Positions 7,881-10,706 of a DNA stretch of 10,706 bases are shown here, piece after piece (position 1 is the first letter of the stretch; every line of letters starts with the position of its first letter). Under the pieces are notes generated by a model. That model did not search any database. It was not told where the DNA came from and was given only the letters and a program-made list of their open reading frames with translations. The stretch comes from Stephanodiscus triporus. Taxonomy: Eukaryota > Bacillariophyta > Thalassiosirophyceae > Thalassiosirales > Thalassiosiraceae. The position numbers and the translations under genes are program-made. The DNA is taken from positions 1 to 10,706 of the forward strand of contig JALLAZ010001025.1 of NCBI GenBank assembly GCA_036939755.1, written 5' to 3'.

Positions 7881-9620
7881 TTATGTCCGTTTAACCCTCT
7901 TCGGCGGAGGGAATTTCAACGGCACCGACAAACTGGCGCCGACGTCCCTCGCTCCGTACTTCTTCACGGCGAATCCTGCCTCCCTCAGCACGAGCGACGC
8001 CTCCTTGACGTCCACTTTCATGTCCCTGCACAGCTGATTGACGCTCGACACGCTCATTTCTTTCCCGCTCGCGATGACGTACAGGATGAGGATGTGGGCC
8101 GAAAGCTTTGTCTTCTGCTGTTGCGACGCGACGTACCCGACAGCTCCATCCCCCCCCCCTCACTGGCCGACATGAAGAGTTCGAACAGGCGCATGCCCAC
8201 CTCGTGCGGCACGTAGAGCTTGCTTATGCAATCGTCGAGGGACCCCCCCTCGATGATCCTGCCCCTGCTTCGCTGGATCTTGGTGTGCAATTTCAGCACT
8301 AAGAAGAGGAAGAAAACGACCTTGATGCGATAATTGGAACCCTTCTTGGCGGGGTCGATCGACTCCAACAGCGTCGTCAGGGATTGCGGTCGATGGGACC
8401 CGTTGGCGCCGAGCAGCGCGCCTATCCAATCCTGATCGCCGTCGGGAGATTCCCTCTTCTCGAGGACCTTCTCGACTATACGGGAGACCCTGTCCCAGGC
8501 CAATGTGCCCGCTATCGACTGAGCATCGTAAACCTTACAAGGCGCGTCGGCGTCGACGTCGTAGTGCGGGAGCATCTTCCGGCGAGCCTGCTCGTACGCC
8601 GCGTCAACGTTATTTACCTGGGGTGGGGAAGAAAGAACGAAAAATAGGGGGGGGGGGTCAAAAATAATGACAGAACGACGGTCATTCGCGCGTCCATGGT
8701 ACCATATACACGACAACAAACAAGAAGAATAACATAACGCTCACCTTCGCGCCTCCTCCCTCCATCATCCCCCTTTTGTTCTCTCGACTGATCCCCTCCT
8801 GCCCGGCGACGCTCTCCATCATGACCTCGCCCGTACCCACGACGCTGTGTATGTTGACCCTGTTCGACGCTCGACTGTTCATGACCTTCTGCTTCTTCCT
8901 GCTCCCGAAGCTATCCACGAGCATCTGCATCCGATCCGAGGCGGACATCGATCCCCCCCCGCCGGCGGCCGTCGTCGTCGTCGTCGTCGTCACGTCGTCG
9001 TTCCCCCCCCCCGCCCCCCCCCCCCCGCCGCGCCGTCCGTCGTATCCCTTCGTCCGCTGCTCGAGGGCGAATATCGATCCGCGTTCCGCGGTCGGCACGA
9101 GCCTGAGCGTGCCCCGTTTCTTATCGAACGCGCACACGTACGCCCTCGTCAGTCGTCCGTCGAGTCCCCGACCGGGCACGGACGCCTCGTAGACGCAGTG
9201 ATCGTCCTCCCCCCGCACGCGCGTGCCTCGGGAGGACGACGCCCTGAGCCTCGATCGCTCGAACAGCGGAGGCGGCGGGCGATCGGGGGCATCATCGCCT
9301 CCACCTCCACCTCCTCCTCCTCCTCCTCTTCCCCCTCCCCCCGCGATGGAGACGGGCATCCCCCGGGGGAAGGACACGACGACGGGATCGCGTCCGGGAT
9401 CGTCGGGTGCGACCTCCACCCTGATCGGCATCGCGGCGGCGGCGGCGACGTGAGCGGCGCGACCCTCCTTGTTTGCGGGAGGGGGGGAAGACGAAGACGA
9501 AGACGAAGACGAAGACGAAGACGGTCGTTTAGCTTTAGCGAAGGGTGCGGTCGTGGAGGACGATGCGGACGCTGCTTTGCCGGCCTTGCTCTTCTTGGGT
9601 TTGCCGTCGGACGATGCCAT
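7881..9620 (-). CDS. RPA49: RNA polymerase I subunit A49 (RPA49/POLR1E), two exons, with a frame break
   Basis: A49 pairs with A34.5 on RNA polymerase I in the nucleolus and promotes initiation and elongation of rRNA transcription. Exon 1 (9620-8745, 292 aa) starts at MASSDGKPKKS: a Lys/Ser-rich tail, then the N-terminal dimerisation-type domain (VRVEV-like RVEVAPDDPG, YVCAFDKKRGTLRLVP, ~65-215) broken by Gly/Pro runs, then the conserved FGSRKKQKVMNSRASNRVN (~240-260). Exon 2 starts at 8617 and gives LPHYDVDADAPCKVYD, the helical VVFFLFLVLKLHTK and the first winged helix. At 8150-8159 (C10 on plus, G10 on coding strand) the frame breaks. The conserved second winged helix (KTKLSAHILILYVIASGKEM to ASLSVPLKFPP) continues in another frame to TAA 7881-7883. 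One extra or two fewer G would restore 537 or 536 aa. As written, translation ends at 8054 after ~479 aa with an unrelated tail. The frame is also open upstream of 9620 to 9875, but that extension is unlike A49. Confidence 0.9.
8150..8159 (-). repeat. G10 homopolymer at the RPA49 frame break
   Basis: Ten Cs on the plus strand, i.e. G10 in the RPA49 message after SASE. Sequence before the tract and sequence after it both match A49, but in different frames. GT-AG splicing does not rescue it: the GTs nearby lie in phases that do not match any of the following AGs, and the implied intron would be under 60 bp. Confidence 0.85.
8618..8744 (-). other. RPA49 intron
   Basis: 127 bp, phase 0, minus strand. 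The donor is AAG|GTGAGC at 8745/8744 and the acceptor CCCCAG|GTA at 8618/8617, preceded by a long pyrimidine tract that includes C11 (plus-strand G run 8647-8657). It joins EGGGAK to VNNVDAAYEQ and connects the two halves of A49. Confidence 0.88.
9487..9522 (-). repeat. Hexanucleotide repeat (GAAGAC)6 encoding a Ser run
   Basis: Six perfect GAAGAC copies on the plus strand, read as TCT/TCG Ser codons in the N-terminal tail of RPA49 (Ser12 run). The length is a multiple of three, so variation would not shift the frame. Confidence 0.9.
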
Positions 9621-9871
9621 TGTCTCTCCAGAGAGAGAGAGGAGGGAGGTGGAAATAATGTGCTCCTCGATGCTCGATGATGGATGCTCGATGCTGCTCG
9701 ATGTTCGCTGTTGGATTCGATTAGGAGCTTGTGTGGTCGTCCAAGGTGTTTGCTTGTGTAGGCGATACTCATTCCTTCGTAAAGTAGTAGGGCTGTGCAC
9801 TTGCCCACATGTTGGCGCCATTTTCACAAAAATTAATGCAAGCGTAGTTGGCATGCTCTGTACCTTTCGGG
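9621..9871 (-). promoter_or_regulatory. RPA49 upstream region and 5' UTR
   Basis: About 250 bp lie between the RPA49 start codon and the recognisable edge of the copia fragment. It begins with a GA-rich element containing a CTCTCCAGAGAG palindrome (about 9624-9635), followed by CTCGATG repeats. The RPA49 promoter must lie here or inside the retrotransposon fragment. No TATA box is assigned. Confidence 0.4.
9666..9703. repeat. CTCGATG short repeats upstream of RPA49
   Basis: Four copies of CTCGATG at 9666-9672, 9673-9679, 9687-9693 and 9697-9703, partly separated by short spacers. They sit 46-83 bases upstream of the RPA49 ATG, probably in the 5' UTR or core promoter. Function unknown. Confidence 0.8.
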
Positions 9872-10561
9872 ACACACACTAGACCCGACCTAGCGTACAG
9901 TGTCAGTCAGGTGGCTCGATTCATGTTCAACGCCAAACGTTCACACAAAATTGCAATCAAACGAATTGGGCGCTACCTTATTGGAACCAAGGATAAGGGA
10001 ATGATCATCAAGCCAACGACAAACATTGGAATCGATGCCTACCCCGATGCTGATTTTGCTGGTCTCTATGGTTACGAGGACAACAATGACCCTGTGTGTG
10101 TTCGCAGCCGCACAGGATACGTCATTACCGTTGCTGGATGTCCCATCTATTGGTCTTCCAAGCTCCAAACTGAGACCGCCACGTCAACAATGGAAGCCGA
10201 GGTTATTGCCCTAGCGAGTTGCTGTCGCGACCTCTTGCCCATCATCGATCTTGTGGACGAAATTGGTATTGCCATTGGCATTAAGCAGCCCAAGGGAGAC
10301 ATCTCTGACTCCAGCACTATGCACGTCACTATCCATGAGGATAATTCGGGGGCCCTAATTCTGGCCACTACTCCACCTCCTCAATTCACTCCTCGAAGCA
10401 AACACTATGCAATCAAGACCATCTGGTTCCGCGAGAAGATCATTGAGAAGAAAATCAACGTAGTCCCAATCGAGACTCGCCTTCAGTTGGGCGATATCTT
10501 TACCAAGATGCCTTCTCAAGTCACCTTTGAATTCCTTCGAAATTTACTTCAAGGATGGTAA
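9872..10561 (+). pseudogene. Ty1/copia pol fragment: RT C-terminus and RNase H
   Basis: About 229 codons open to TAA 10559-10561, with no start codon of its own. Seen: the end of RT_Ty1 (TRPDLAYSVSQVARF, then RSHKIAIKRIGRYL), followed by Ty1/copia RNase H with the acidic motifs DADFAG, STMEAEVIALA and HEDNSGA, and the copia C-terminal signature SKHYAIKTIWFRE ... QLGDIFTKMPSQVTFEFLRNL. The surviving part has no stops or frameshifts, suggesting a fairly recent element. It cannot be autonomous because the N-terminal two thirds or more of the polyprotein are missing. Codon composition is balanced, unlike the GC-rich neighbouring gene. Confidence 0.9.
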
Positions 10562-10570
10562 CAAACCTTG

Positions 10571-10582
10571 CTCGAGAGGGAG
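10571..10582 (+). other. Polypurine tract of the copia element
   Basis: The purine-rich GAGAGGGAG ends directly before the TGTTG that opens the LTR, 10 bases or so after the pol stop codon. This is the usual place for the plus-strand primer of an LTR retrotransposon. Confidence 0.7.
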
Positions 10583-10706
10583 TGTTGAGTATGTCCAACC
10601 TACTCAATGCAGTACGTAGCGTACCTTCCCGTTATTCAGTCCCACTGACGAGAAAAACGGTTACCGAGTCCCTCCGACTCAAAGTGCCCATATTCTACCC
10701 TACCGG
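10583..10706 (+). repeat. 3' LTR, 5' portion only
   Basis: Begins with TGTTGAGTATG, a typical TG start for a copia LTR, immediately after the polypurine tract. At least 124 bases are present and the rest lies outside the window. It contains a small hairpin (GAGTC CCTCC GACTC near 10670). No second copy is seen in this window. Confidence 0.72.

Larger units (their letters stand above)
9872..10706 (+). mobile_element. 3' part of a 5'-truncated Ty1/copia LTR retrotransposon
   Basis: In order: the end of reverse transcriptase, the whole RNase H region, a stop codon, a polypurine tract and the start of the 3' LTR. The gag, protease, integrase and RT catalytic (YVDD) parts are missing, and no 5' LTR is visible to the left. 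Recognisable element sequence starts near 9872. The element continues past the right edge of the window, so its full 3' LTR and any target-site duplication cannot be seen. It lies head-to-head with RPA49. Confidence 0.88.

Noticed and set aside
8115..8165. Short intron to explain the RPA49 frame break
   Set aside because: Candidate GTs near the tract are in phases 1 and 2, while the nearby AGs all end at codon boundaries in the required frame. The intron would also be much shorter than the other three in the window.
8847..9680. 277-codon plus-strand open frame opposite RPA49 exon 1
   Set aside because: It is Arg/Ser/Gly/His low complexity created by G/C runs and simple repeats, and antisense to recognisable A49 motifs.
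9621..9875. In-frame N-terminal extension of RPA49
   Set aside because: The frame is open upstream, but the peptide has no A49 character, runs to the retrotransposon edge and covers the repeat-rich leader. The ATG at 9620 fits better.

Overview
The window is nuclear DNA from a eukaryote, most likely a photosynthetic stramenopile and probably a diatom. Three things suggest this: GT-AG introns of about 90-130 bp; a plastid-type HCF101 whose N-terminus looks like a signal peptide followed by a Phe-headed transit peptide (the diatom/heterokont ASAFAP-like arrangement); and a Ty1/copia fragment of a kind common in algal genomes. Taxon assignment is inference; no rRNA or organelle marker is present.

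Layout: (i) 1-1110 has no intact gene. It holds a broken minus-strand reading frame rich in Gly/Met/Tyr (408-704). (ii) 1111-2907, minus strand, is a complete intronless gene for the P-loop Fe-S scaffold/transfer protein HCF101. (iii) 2908-3204 is a short divergent intergenic region with a CACT microsatellite. (iv) 3205-6997, plus strand, is a three-exon gene for the mRNA-decapping scaffold EDC4/Ge-1/VARICOSE (1197 aa after splicing). (v) 6998-7880 is an AT-richer convergent intergenic region with one interrupted, unidentified reading frame. (vi) 7881-9620, minus strand, is a two-exon gene for RNA polymerase I subunit A49 (RPA49/POLR1E). Its last ~105 codons are out of frame across a 10-base homopolymer. 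(vii) 9872-10706 is the 3' end of a 5'-truncated Ty1/copia retrotransposon: end of reverse transcriptase, RNase H, polypurine tract and the start of the 3' LTR, which runs off the window.

The three host genes do unrelated housekeeping work (plastid Fe-S assembly, cytoplasmic mRNA decapping, rRNA transcription) and do not form a pathway. HCF101 and EDC4 are head-to-head; EDC4 and RPA49 are tail-to-tail.

The most striking property is compositional. The 5' halves of all three genes are very GC-rich and full of uninterrupted G or C runs of 8-14 bases inside coding sequence, while the 3' halves are nearer balanced. At least one such run coincides with a reading-frame break in an otherwise well conserved gene. 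I found no CRISPR array, no defence or biosynthetic cluster and no convincing wholly new system.
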